From Acidobacteriota bacterium (GTDB lineage Bacteria > Acidobacteriota > UBA6911), in NCBI GenBank assembly GCA_016929335.1, contig JAFGIY010000037.1, positions 1-64,000 on the forward strand: DNA of 64,000 nucleotides. The letters are read 5' to 3'. The position numbers and the translations under genes were made by a program. Shown here piece by piece: positions 45,497 to 53,312 of the stretch; position 1 is the stretch's first letter, and the number at the start of each line of letters is the position of its first letter. The notes below the pieces were generated by a model that was not told where the DNA came from, ran no database searches, and saw only the letters and a list, made by a program, of their open reading frames with translations.

Positions 45497-46384
45497 ATGC
45501 AGGCTGAGACATCGATCGGCGATTCAATGATCATATCCGGTGAGAATCCTGCAATTAGCGAGGGGACGGATCCCGTGCGTCTGCGGCTGAAAGAAGAGCC
45601 GAAATTGCCGCTGGAAGCCGAAGCCCTTTCGCCCGACGTCATCGGCAGCCTGCCTCGGAAGGGGATACAGGAGTTGCCGGTATTCATGGGGAAGCATTCC
45701 TATCGGCTGAGCGATTTTTTCGATGTGGAGGGGGAGAGAAGCGTCCACCTGGATCTCCACGGAGATCTTGCGAAAGTAAAACTGATCGGGCGCGGCATGA
45801 CGCATGGAAGCATCGTGATTCATGGAAATGCCGGGATGCATCTCGGTGCTGCAATGTCCGGCGGATCGATTATTGTCCATGGCAATGCAACGGATTGGCT
45901 GGGCGCTGAGATGAGCGGCGGACTGATTCACATCCATGGGAATGCCGGCGGACAGGTGGGGGCCGCCTATCGCGGCAGCCGGAAAGGAATGCGCGGCGGA
46001 GTGATTCTGATCGACGGCTCGGCGGGAATTGAGATCGCAATGCGCATGCGGCGGGGGCTTATGTGCATTCAAGGACGCGTGGGCGACTTCGCCGGGATCC
46101 AGATGCTGGGAGGAACTCTTGTTCTCTGCAGCACAGCCGGCCTCCGGACCGGCGCATGGATGTCCAGAGGAACAATCATCACTCTGGAGCCGATCAAACT
46201 TCTGCCGACGTTTATCTATGCCTGCACCTACGAACCCGCTTTTCTGCGCCTGGTTTTCAAACAACTAGGTGATCTGCACATGCCCGGGATGGATTCATTC
46301 CGCGAAGGAAGAGTCCAACGTTACATCGGAGACACCTCAGGCCTGGGCAAAGGCGAAATCCTGATCTGCGAACCGCGGGGTTAA
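45497..46384 (+). CDS. fwdC: FwdC/FhcC-like formylmethanofuran dehydrogenase subunit C
   Basis: The 295-residue protein is a beta-helix of repeated G-x-G-x-x-G turns (about 95-240: GRGMTHGSIVIHGNAG, AAMSGGSIIVHGNAT, AEMSGGLIHIHGNAG, RMRRGLMCIQGRVGD, MLGGTLVLCSTAGL). That is the glutamate-synthase-C-terminal-like fold of FwdC/FhcC. Subunit C forms the scaffold of the complex with FwdA and FwdB. An extra N-terminal segment of about 45 residues precedes the fold. It is co-transcribed with the Sec-containing FwdB. No FwdA, FwdF or FwdG gene lies in the window, so the partners that complete the complex must be elsewhere. Confidence 0.9.
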   Translation: MQAETSIGDSMIISGENPAISEGTDPVRLRLKEEPKLPLEAEALSPDVIGSLPRKGIQELPVFMGKHSYRLSDFFDVEGERSVHLDLHGDLAKVKLIGRGMTHGSIVIHGNAGMHLGAAMSGGSIIVHGNATDWLGAEMSGGLIHIHGNAGGQVGAAYRGSRKGMRGGVILIDGSAGIEIAMRMRRGLMCIQGRVGDFAGIQMLGGTLVLCSTAGLRTGAWMSRGTIITLEPIKLLPTFIYACTYEPAFLRLVFKQLGDLHMPGMDSFREGRVQRYIGDTSGLGKGEILICEPRG

Positions 46385-46480
46385 GCATAGATTCATAAAA
46401 TCCTATCCAAACCTCTCCGCAGGACGCCTCGAAAAAGGATTATCGCTCAACCGGGTGCAACTGCTCAAAAACACATGTGG

Positions 46481-46500
46481 CTGCGGGCTTCAGCCCGCAG
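46481..46500. repeat. REP-like palindrome
   Basis: CTGCGGGCTTCAGCCCGCAG is a perfect palindrome between the convergent fwdC and deaminase genes and is related to the GTCGCGGCTTCAGCCGCGAC family. Confidence 0.7.
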
Positions 46501-46549
46501 GCGAATCCCTGCATTAGAATCGGGTATCATTTTGCACGCTTTAGAAATG

Positions 46550-47194
46550 TTATTTCTTACCGGACGGGTGAAACAAAGCCCTGGCAAGAGCAGACAATTC
46601 GGGAGAACACCCGGCCGGCTCGAATGCACTGCCTGCAGCAAGCTCCTGCCAGAAGACAGGCAGATTCTGAATCTTTTGAGCCATTCCCCCCGTGGGATCG
46701 GCAACAGCATAATAAACCTTTTTCAAGCGGGCGTTGATGATGCGGGAAAGGCACATGGGACAGGGCTCAACGGAGGTGTAGAGCACCATGCCATCGTACT
46801 TGCGCTGCACGGTTTGGGGCGCGGTGGGATTGTCGGCCCTTCGCGCTTTCACTCTCTCTTCGTAGCGAGTCAGAAGATCCATCTCCGCATGAAGATCGCT
46901 GCGAAAAATGGGATTGAACTGGCGGTTGTGTCCCCGCTCCACGACCTGTCCGGTGCTCTCCTGTACAAGACAGGCTCCGACGCCGCCATTATGCTCCTTG
47001 AAAGCGGCCAGCGCCTCCTGCACGGTAACCAGTATAAAGGCATCGTCGGGATACCGTCTGTCGGGGGAATAGGAATTGATACGTTTTTCGATTTCTAAGA
47101 TATCAACGGCAGTGCTCCCTTTCTGCTCGTCACCTTGCAGGAAGGGCTGAAATAAAAGGAACAGCAGGGCAAATGCAGGAAAAATTTTCCCCAT
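46550..47194 (-). CDS. Exported cytidine/deoxycytidylate deaminase-family protein
   Basis: The 214-residue product carries the zinc deaminase motifs HAEMDLL (H-A-E) and EPCPMCLSRIINAR (P-C-x-x-C), with the FILVTVQEAL and GACLVQES strands of the fold and YYAVADPTGGM near the end. It thus belongs to the CDD/GuaD/TadA-like superfamily that deaminates nucleobases or nucleotides. The start at 47194 (MGKIFPAFALLFLLF) begins a signal peptide. Upstream in-frame codons belong to a palindromic repeat and are excluded. An exported deaminase is unusual; periplasmic substrate salvage is possible. Alternative starts after the hydrophobic stretch would make it cytosolic. Confidence 0.82.
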   Translation of the reverse strand: MGKIFPAFALLFLLFQPFLQGDEQKGSTAVDILEIEKRINSYSPDRRYPDDAFILVTVQEALAAFKEHNGGVGACLVQESTGQVVERGHNRQFNPIFRSDLHAEMDLLTRYEERVKARRADNPTAPQTVQRKYDGMVLYTSVEPCPMCLSRIINARLKKVYYAVADPTGGMAQKIQNLPVFWQELAAGSAFEPAGCSPELSALARALFHPSGKK

Positions 47195-47215
47195 TATTAT
47201 ATCGATGTCGGATTC

Positions 47216-47273
47216 AGTTTGAGCCTTTGAGATATAAAACTCGAAGACTCGAAGGCTCGAAGGCTCAAAGAAG
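47216..47273. repeat. Palindromic repeat, GAGTCTT/AAGACTC family
   Basis: AACTCGAAGACTCGAAGGCTCGAAGGCTC with tandem and inverted 9-base units (shown in part: CGAAGGCTCGAAGGCTC) separates the deaminase and aldo/keto reductase genes. Confidence 0.6.
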
Positions 47274-47280
47274 AATCTGG

Positions 47281-48423
47281 TTACGCCAGGAGTTCCTGTG
47301 CGCGCATAAGCCGGTCGCGGACATGGACTCCATTGGGACAATGAATGGTGCATTCCGCGCAGTCGCTGCAACGCACATCGCGGATTTCTCTCCCGAGATC
47401 TCTGAAATTCACCACAGCCTGGTGGTAGTTGCCGCAGAAGTCATAATACGCAAGGAAGCGCAATACGTCTGTTACCGGCAATCCCTTTGCGCACTGCCCG
47501 CTGCACTCGTAGCACATGCGGCAATAATCCGGCCGAATCTGTTCGTTCAGCACGTAGAGCAGTTTTTCATCCCGCGGCGTATAAGTCTCCGACATTGCGC
47601 GGAAATTCATTTCAAGTTCCGGAATAGTCTTCATGTGAGGTACCGTCGTTCCTATCGCCGGATTCTGCAGAACCCATTTGATTCCTGCCAGCGGGCCTTC
47701 TCCTTTGGTTGCGGGCGGATTATCAAGAGCCTTCAGATTCAATCCTGTCAGCGCCACGACAACTTTCATCGCGATGACGCCGACTCCCCCTTCGTGAAGT
47801 CTTTTAATCGCCTGATCTCTGTAAATGCCGCCGATGGGAAAGCTGTAGGTGGTCTGCACAACATCGAATTTGCCGGTTTTCAGAACGAAATCGACCATCC
47901 TGTTCGGATCGTGGCAGCTGAAGCCGATAAAGCGCGCCTTCCCCGATTGTTTGCACAGTTCCAAGCCTTCAATGGCTTCGTCCGGGATGGCGGCTGGTGT
48001 ATCTCTGGCGTGAAGATGCCAGATGTCGACGTAGTCGACTCCGAGTTCCTGAAGACTTTTATCCAGATCTTTTATAATGGCGTCCTTCTTTCTGGAGGGG
48101 GATTTGGTAGCAATGACAATCTTGTCACGCTGTCTCCCCTTGATGACGCCTGAGAATATCTTTTCGCTCTCGTTGTAATCGCGCGAGGTATCGTAATAGT
48201 TGATGCCCATATCGAGGGCTCGCGCCACAACTTCGGTGATCGGAACGAATCCGATGCCATAGCCCACGCCCGATACCTTCAGCCCTGTTTTACCCAATGT
48301 TCTATAGACAACCTTGGGAGGCTCTTGAAATGACGATTCCAGGCCGGTCGATGAAGCAAGCCCGGCTGCCGGCAAGGCAAGCCCTGCCTGCAAAAATTGC
48401 CTTCTTGAAGAATTGAGGCTCAC
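47281..48423 (-). CDS. Tat-exported aldo/keto reductase with C-terminal 4Fe-4S domain
   Basis: The 380-residue protein starts with a twin-arginine signal (SRRQFLQAGLALPAAGLA). The AKR barrel follows: LGKTGLKVSGVGYGIG, MGINYYDTSRDYNESE (catalytic Asp and Tyr), KIVIATKSPS (Lys) and WHLHAR (His), so the tetrad is complete. From about residue 320 it carries Cys-rich ferredoxin-type segments (CRMCYECSGQCAKGLP, then CSDCAECTIHCPNGVHV). Such AKR-ferredoxin fusions are Fe-S-dependent oxidoreductases of unsolved substrate. Export by Tat fits a folded Fe-S protein. It lies between the deaminase and the NTF2/SDR operon on the same strand. Confidence 0.9.
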   Translation of the reverse strand: MSLNSSRRQFLQAGLALPAAGLASSTGLESSFQEPPKVVYRTLGKTGLKVSGVGYGIGFVPITEVVARALDMGINYYDTSRDYNESEKIFSGVIKGRQRDKIVIATKSPSRKKDAIIKDLDKSLQELGVDYVDIWHLHARDTPAAIPDEAIEGLELCKQSGKARFIGFSCHDPNRMVDFVLKTGKFDVVQTTYSFPIGGIYRDQAIKRLHEGGVGVIAMKVVVALTGLNLKALDNPPATKGEGPLAGIKWVLQNPAIGTTVPHMKTIPELEMNFRAMSETYTPRDEKLLYVLNEQIRPDYCRMCYECSGQCAKGLPVTDVLRFLAYYDFCGNYHQAVVNFRDLGREIRDVRCSDCAECTIHCPNGVHVRDRLMRAQELLA

Positions 48424-48530
48424 AAAACCTCCTACGCTTGGTGTTCGTTGATTCCCCGGTGGTTTTATGGAATCCCGGGTCAGCCATGTGTTTCACCTTA
48501 CCTCATCTCTTGAGGCTCAGCAATGAGAAA

Positions 48531-48610
48531 TGAAAGCTGTCGGCAGCCAGCTGTCAGCGGTCAGCTTCGCTATTGTCTATTCTTGATGCGGGTTGCGGCT
48601 GAAGGCGGCC
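48531..48610. repeat. Composite palindromic repeats
   Basis: GAAAGCTGTCGGCAGCCAGCTGTC with inverted units at 48531-48568, followed by a REP-like GGTTGCGGCTGAAGGCGGCCC at about 48591-48610 (both given in part). It is a repeat cluster in the gap between the AKR and NTF2-like genes. Confidence 0.6.
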
Positions 48611-48649
48611 CACATGAAAGCCGCGTCATTGCAGATCCGGTTGACTCCT

Positions 48650-49324
48650 TTATGGCTTGCCGGTAACCGGATGAGAGTAGTGGAAAGGGACCAGATACGT
48701 TTCCGGCCAGAAGCGGAATGGTTCAGGTTTCAGTTCGTCCGGGCCACGCGGATCTTCGGGGTAGGTCTTAGTGAACGGCGACACCATCAGCAGCTTGACG
48801 GCGGAATGGCCCCAACCCTTTTCGTACTCGGCCTGCCAGGTAAGGTTGTAGTTCAGCTGCTTGATCTTCCAGACTCCATTCTCCCTGACATAAAGATTTT
48901 CGTAAACACCGCCTTCCCAGAATTGGCCGGGGATCCCGGTAGATTCCTTTTTGCTTTCATGGATGCCCATCATCAGGAAAACACGGAACCGTCCTTTGGC
49001 GGTCATCCGATCCGGCGCAACGTCCACGATATCCTGCAGATGCAGATGATCGCTCAGAACGCCGTATGTCGGGCCGGCGATTCCGAATCCGTCCCCAAAC
49101 ATCCGCTTAACGCCCTTTTTCCCTTTGAAGATGCCGTTCAGGAAGTGCATTTCGCCATCTTCGGCAAACAGATCCACGATTTCCGGAAACAGCCACTTGT
49201 CCATATAGTAGCCGTATTTAAAATGAAGCGTCCGGATCGCCTGTATATCCTCGAGGACGCCCGCACGCCGCGTCAGTTCCTCGACTTGTGCCTTTAAAGC
49301 GGCAATTTCCTCATCCGGCGTCAT
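48650..49324 (-). CDS. NTF2/SnoaL-like protein
   Basis: The 224-residue protein starts at ATG 49324 (4-bp ATGA overlap with the SDR stop) with a coiled helix (PDEEIAALKAQVEEL). An NTF2-like cone follows: IRTLHFKYGYYMDKWLFPEIVDLFAEDGEMHF, quoted in part, then GVKRMF, and a strand ending ENGVWKIKQLNYNLTW. The fold is used by small dehydratases, isomerases and lyases (SnoaL_4 type) in catabolic and biosynthetic clusters. The extension after residue 160 (PEPFRFWPETYLVPFHY) is shared with similar proteins in degradation operons. Activity cannot be stated. Confidence 0.8.
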   Translation of the reverse strand: MTPDEEIAALKAQVEELTRRAGVLEDIQAIRTLHFKYGYYMDKWLFPEIVDLFAEDGEMHFLNGIFKGKKGVKRMFGDGFGIAGPTYGVLSDHLHLQDIVDVAPDRMTAKGRFRVFLMMGIHESKKESTGIPGQFWEGGVYENLYVRENGVWKIKQLNYNLTWQAEYEKGWGHSAVKLLMVSPFTKTYPEDPRGPDELKPEPFRFWPETYLVPFHYSHPVTGKP

Positions 49325-50160
49325 ACCAATCTCCAATTACTTGTGATCGAGATGTTTTTGTTTTCCCCGGCATTTCGCAGCATGTCGTCCAGGTTATCGT
49401 TTATTTCGATATAGCTGCCGGTCAGCTCGTCGTACCGGCCTGAGGCGAGATCCACACACCGTTGCGCGCATCGGTCCAGATCCGCATTTGAATTGGGATC
49501 TGTTTTGCGGGCCTTCAGGTGTTCTATCATGTCCGCCTTCCAGCGTTGTGCCCCCGCATCGCGCATCGTGATTTCGGCCAACTCCGTAATAACGAATCCC
49601 GGATCGATAGCGAATGTGCTGATTCCGAACTCTTTGACTTCAGCCGCCACGAATTGGACCAGCCGGTTCTGCGATGTCTTGCCGACGCAATAGGCCGACA
49701 TCGCGAAATCCACCCGGTAGGAGGCGATTGCAGAGACGGCGATGATGCGGCCGGCGCGCCGCTCAATCATGGAAGGCAGCACTCCGCGCACAAACAGAAA
49801 GAAGGCGCGCGTATGCACTTCCTGGGCGAACCACCACTCGTCCGGATCCGCAGCCCATGTTGGAGCGAAAGGTCCCGGGATTCCTGCATTGTTAATCAGC
49901 AGCGTGATGGGACCGAAGTGCTCTTTCGTCGTATGCACCACGCGTGCGACATCCTTGGGACTGGTCACGTCTCCGCTGACGGCGAAGGCCCGGCCGCCGG
50001 CAGCCTGAATTTCTGACACGGTCTGATTCAACTCCGATTGTGTTCGCGATGTTACCGCGACGGCCGCTCCTTCTGCCGCCAGTCTCTGCGCGATCGCTTT
50101 CCCGAATCCGCGTCCTCCTCCGGTTATCAGCGCCACATGTCCTTCAAGTTCTTTTGCCAT
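49321..50160 (-). CDS. Short-chain dehydrogenase/reductase
   Basis: The 279-residue protein has the classical SDR layout: ALITGGGRGFGKAIAQRL (NAD(P) Rossmann turn), a basic residue pair TSRTQ suggesting NADPH preference, LLINNAGIPG, the Ser region IIAVSAIASY and the catalytic SAYCVGKTSQN (Tyr and Lys). It is in the middle of a four-gene operon: CMD-like, flavin reductase, SDR, NTF2-like. The C-terminal ~70 residues (after ITELAE) deviate from standard lengths but keep the fold. It reduces or oxidises a ketone or alcohol; the substrate is unknown. Confidence 0.9.
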   Translation of the reverse strand: MAKELEGHVALITGGGRGFGKAIAQRLAAEGAAVAVTSRTQSELNQTVSEIQAAGGRAFAVSGDVTSPKDVARVVHTTKEHFGPITLLINNAGIPGPFAPTWAADPDEWWFAQEVHTRAFFLFVRGVLPSMIERRAGRIIAVSAIASYRVDFAMSAYCVGKTSQNRLVQFVAAEVKEFGISTFAIDPGFVITELAEITMRDAGAQRWKADMIEHLKARKTDPNSNADLDRCAQRCVDLASGRYDELTGSYIEINDNLDDMLRNAGENKNISITSNWRLV

Positions 50161-50195
50161 TATTCCTCCTGCGAAACAGCCACGAATTACACGAA

Positions 50196-50831
50196 CTAGG
50201 CTTCAGGTTTTTCGCTCATTCGCTTCAGTTCTTCCAGCGTATCCAGTTTCGCCTTAGGATTGATGTCGATGCCGCAGCTAAAGGCGTTGCCCAGATGCCG
50301 GCCGACCGTGTAATAACCGAATCCGGCAAACATAAAAGGATTTACTTTGGCCGGATCCGGTCTGCCCTCCGTCAGGCATTCTTCCGATATGAAGGACTCC
50401 ACGATTCTGCCGACGATGAGTTCGTGGCTTCCCAGGTTCAGAATCTGCACCACTTCGCAACCGTGATTAATCGGGCACTGCTCAATGAACGGCACATATT
50501 TGAGCTTGCCGTAAAACACTTTGAACCGGCAGTCCGCGACCTTGTCTATTCTGGCACCGGAGGCAAGACCGCAGTAATCGGTTTCTTTGACTTGGTCGCT
50601 CGAAGGGATGTTTACGGAAAAGGCCATGTGTTGACGGACTCCCTTCAGGGAATGGCGGTGATGCTGCAGGGCTATTGTGATGGACGGAGGAATGCTGGCG
50701 GCCACGCCGGTCCATGCTACGGTTGTAAAATCCGGTTTGCCGTCGACATCCACGCCGATCATGATCGTCGGATAAAATCCGAGAATCGGCAGTGGACCGG
50801 CAGCCTTCTGTTCCAGTTTAATTTTTCCCAT
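50196..50831 (-). CDS. Flavin reductase-like FMN-binding protein
   Basis: The 211-residue protein matches the flavin reductase split-barrel family: GFYPTIMIGVDVDGKPDFTTVAW and PSITIALQHHRHS (the early strands), AFSVNIPSSDQVKETDYCGLASG, then FIEQCPINHGCEVVQILNLGSHELIVGRIV, all quoted in part. It binds FMN and often supplies reduced flavin or forms an oxidoreductase. It is followed after 35 bases by the SDR gene. The single-domain form lacks a partner monooxygenase in this window. Confidence 0.88.
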   Translation of the reverse strand: MGKIKLEQKAAGPLPILGFYPTIMIGVDVDGKPDFTTVAWTGVAASIPPSITIALQHHRHSLKGVRQHMAFSVNIPSSDQVKETDYCGLASGARIDKVADCRFKVFYGKLKYVPFIEQCPINHGCEVVQILNLGSHELIVGRIVESFISEECLTEGRPDPAKVNPFMFAGFGYYTVGRHLGNAFSCGIDINPKAKLDTLEELKRMSEKPEA

Positions 50832-50853
50832 GGAAGTCTCCCGTGTTTGCTTT

Positions 50854-51180
50854 TTACTTCGGAGCCGCTTCTTTATCTAAAATATCATCAGCCCACGTCA
50901 ATGCCGCCATCATGTGCGGAAATCCTATAGTAAGGATGGACAGCAGGAAGGCCTGGTGGATTTCCTCAGGCTTCAGGCCCGCATCCAATGATTTGCGAAT
51001 CTGCGATCGCACAGATCCCTCCACTCCCAAGCCGATGGCGATGCCGAGTTTGACGAGAACCTTTTCCCGTTCATTCAAAGGCCCTGCCTTTTGGCACTCT
51101 GCCGCAAGGTTTTCATAAGCCTCGGCAATCCGTGGATACGTCTTGTTAAATTGCTGAAATCGGACCGGTGCTTTTCGCAT
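50854..51180 (-). CDS. Carboxymuconolactone decarboxylase-like protein
   Basis: The 108-residue protein is an all-helical CMD/AhpD-type domain. The helix EREKVLVKLGIAIGLG and the following region EGSVRSQIRKSLDAGLKPEEIHQAFLLSILTIGFP, quoted in part, match the family core. The AhpD Cys pair (C-x-x-C) is absent: the site reads E-G-S-V-R-S. So it is not a peroxidase of the AhpD type and is closer to the decarboxylase branch. The ATG at 51180 with GGAGG is chosen over an earlier in-frame start. First gene of the operon with flavin reductase, SDR and NTF2-like protein. Confidence 0.85.
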   Translation of the reverse strand: MRKAPVRFQQFNKTYPRIAEAYENLAAECQKAGPLNEREKVLVKLGIAIGLGVEGSVRSQIRKSLDAGLKPEEIHQAFLLSILTIGFPHMMAALTWADDILDKEAAPK

Positions 51181-51356
51181 ATTTCCTCCCGCCATTTTTC
51201 AAAAGCATCTTATCAGAACGGCTTGAATAAACTCATCAACATATCCGCTGCAAAATGGGTAAAGAACAGGGATGGGAATCGGGAGACGATTTCTCCTGCC
51301 GTCTATTTCGGTCCCGACCCCCGATTTTTTGTGCCATGGATTCGAGGCATGGCGGC

Positions 51357-51596
51357 TTACTGCAAAAAACGTCTGGCGATTGCGACGACAGCGATGAGAA
51401 CCCAGATCAGGTTGAGCACACCCGGCTGATAAGCCTTTTTATAGAAGGAGACAAACACAATACCCAGAGCGCCTGTGCCGTTCAAAATCTGAAATATCAA
51501 ACCCGTTGCTTCAATGACAGAGAAGCTCGCCAAAGCATACGCCAGCACGATAGCTCCCATCCCATACCATCCATACCATTCAGCCAGTTTCCTCAC
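51357..51596 (-). CDS. CBU_0592-like small membrane protein
   Basis: The 79-residue protein has three hydrophobic helices: GMGAIVLAYALASFSVI, LIFQILNGTGALGIVFVSF, and NLIWVLIAVVAIAR. The Y-x-L-L-N-x-x-G-A-L-G-like centre and the following YKKAYQPGVLNLIW match from memory the CBU_0592-like membrane proteins. Function unknown. It is monocistronic on the minus strand. Confidence 0.75.
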   Translation of the reverse strand: MRKLAEWYGWYGMGAIVLAYALASFSVIEATGLIFQILNGTGALGIVFVSFYKKAYQPGVLNLIWVLIAVVAIARRFLQ

Positions 51597-51786
51597 GTTT
51601 GTTATTGCCCCTTTTTATTATCACCCGGTAAATATCACCGGACAGATCACCTCATTATGCACAAGTCACCCCGCGAATCCACGCCCATACCAGACAGCGG
51701 CTCAATTGATCCTTGTGTGCGGAAAAGAAATGCCTTTAAATTCATAGGCTCCATGAGAGCGGAAAGATTATTTGTTGAGAGGGTTA

Positions 51787-52629
51787 ATGAAAGCGGATCT
51801 ACACATACATACTCAGGCGTCGGACGGCACCTGGACGCCGGCGCACCTTGTCGAGCACGTGCGCGCAGCCGGAATCGGGCTGTTTGCCGCGATTGACCAT
51901 GACAGCACCGATAGTGTTACAGCGTGCGAGGAATTGGCGCTCAAAACCGGGTTGCGATTTTTGCGCGGCGCAGAAATCTCGACTACTTTCAAAGGCAACC
52001 TCTATCACATGCTGGCCTATGGAATCGATCCGGCGAATGAAGGCCTGCGCCTGCTGCTTGCGGCGAACCAGAAACTGCACGATGCAACGGATCTGGAATG
52101 TCTGCGCCTGCTGCAACGAGACAGCTTCCCTGTCGATATCCAATCCTTTGAGGCGTATGAAAACAATCCCGCGCGTGGCGGATGGAAGGGATTGAACTAT
52201 CTCATCGACCGGGGAATCTGCACCGGCGTGGAGGACTGTTTAAGCCGGTTGTTCGGCGATCACCGGCCGATGCCGTTCCCCACATTCCCGGAGCCTGCCG
52301 ATATTATCCGGGTCGTCGCGGACGCCGGCGGCGTTCCGGTCCTGGCGCATCCGGGAGCCCGATGGATAAGCATTACCGATGGTATCCTGGAGGATTTTCT
52401 CCATGCCGGGCTGCGCGGGCTGGAGTGCTACACCTCCTATCACGATCCAGCCACAAGCCGGCGTTTTGTTGAATGGTGCAATCGCCATGACATGCTCATC
52501 ACCGGAGGCTCCGACTGCCATGGCGATTTTGTTCCAGAACGTAAGCTGGGCGTACCCTCGATATCGCTTTCGGATCTGCGGCTGGGAGAACTGCGCAGAG
52601 CCATAGTCAATGGCTCCGGGAGCAAATAA
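51787..52629 (+). CDS. PHP-domain phosphoesterase (RNase AM/YciV-like)
   Basis: The 280-residue protein starts at ATG 51787 (a TTG at 51772 would add five residues). It has the PHP motifs ADLHIHTQASDGTWTP (metal-binding HxH), FAAIDHDSTDSV, FLRGAEIST, VPVLAHPGARW and a final TGGSDCHGDFVPE. This order is typical of single-domain PHP enzymes such as YciV (RNase AM, 5'-3' exonuclease or 3',5'-nucleotide phosphatase). Three metal sites look intact. It is convergent with the nth gene. Which substrate applies here is not determined. Confidence 0.9.
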   Translation: MKADLHIHTQASDGTWTPAHLVEHVRAAGIGLFAAIDHDSTDSVTACEELALKTGLRFLRGAEISTTFKGNLYHMLAYGIDPANEGLRLLLAANQKLHDATDLECLRLLQRDSFPVDIQSFEAYENNPARGGWKGLNYLIDRGICTGVEDCLSRLFGDHRPMPFPTFPEPADIIRVVADAGGVPVLAHPGARWISITDGILEDFLHAGLRGLECYTSYHDPATSRRFVEWCNRHDMLITGGSDCHGDFVPERKLGVPSISLSDLRLGELRRAIVNGSGSK

Positions 52630-52642
52630 TTCCCGGCTGCCT

Positions 52643-53302
52643 TTACCTGGAGCGTCTGAGTCCGATCCGAGGGCAGTAGCGTGCGACCGGACATTTGCTG
52701 CACCAGGGGGAAACCGGCACGCACAGGTTCTGGCCGAAGGTGACAAGAATATCGTTGTAGGCTATCCAGTGCCGCCGGGGGAGTTTTTTGCGCAACTCAA
52801 ATTCGGTTTCTTCGGGAGTTTTCGTGCGGACAAAACCCCAGAGATTGGAAATGCGGTGCACATGCGTATCCACACAGATTCCATAATCGCCGAAACCCAC
52901 GGTAAGGACGAGATTCGCCGTCTTCCTGCCGACACCGGGAAGTTTCAGCAGCGCATCCATCGAGCGGGGAACCTTGCCTTCGTAATTATCCAGAAGACTG
53001 CGGCAGCTTTCGATCAGATGCTTCGCCTTCGTGTGGTAGAAACCGACCGGGAATATTAACCGCTCGATTTCCGCGACGGACAGTGACGCGAGGATCTGCG
53101 GCGTCGGAGCACGAGCAAGCAGACGGTGCGAAGCGGCTTCCGTCACCGCGTCTTTAGTGCGCAGCGAAAGAATCGTGCTCACCAGCGTTTCAAACGGACG
53201 GTCCATCGCCCGCCCGGCAATTACCCCAACGGCGGGGACTTTCCATTTTTGAACGGCCTTTTTCAGTATTGAAAGAACTCTGTTCAGGGTCGGAATATCC
53301 AT
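52643..53302 (-). CDS. nth: Endonuclease III
   Basis: The 219-residue protein is a base-excision DNA glycosylase/AP lyase. It has helix-hairpin-helix LKLPGVGRKTANLVL with catalytic K127, the Asp in CVDTHVHRIS (D145), and a C-terminal [4Fe-4S] ligand set C-x6-C-x2-C-x5-C (CVPVSPWCSKCPVARYC). Length is normal for Nth. It removes oxidised pyrimidines. It is 10 bases downstream of the uncharacterised gene at 53313-54026. Confidence 0.94.
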   Translation of the reverse strand: MDIPTLNRVLSILKKAVQKWKVPAVGVIAGRAMDRPFETLVSTILSLRTKDAVTEAASHRLLARAPTPQILASLSVAEIERLIFPVGFYHTKAKHLIESCRSLLDNYEGKVPRSMDALLKLPGVGRKTANLVLTVGFGDYGICVDTHVHRISNLWGFVRTKTPEETEFELRKKLPRRHWIAYNDILVTFGQNLCVPVSPWCSKCPVARYCPRIGLRRSR

Positions 53303-53312
53303 GGGCGCGAGG

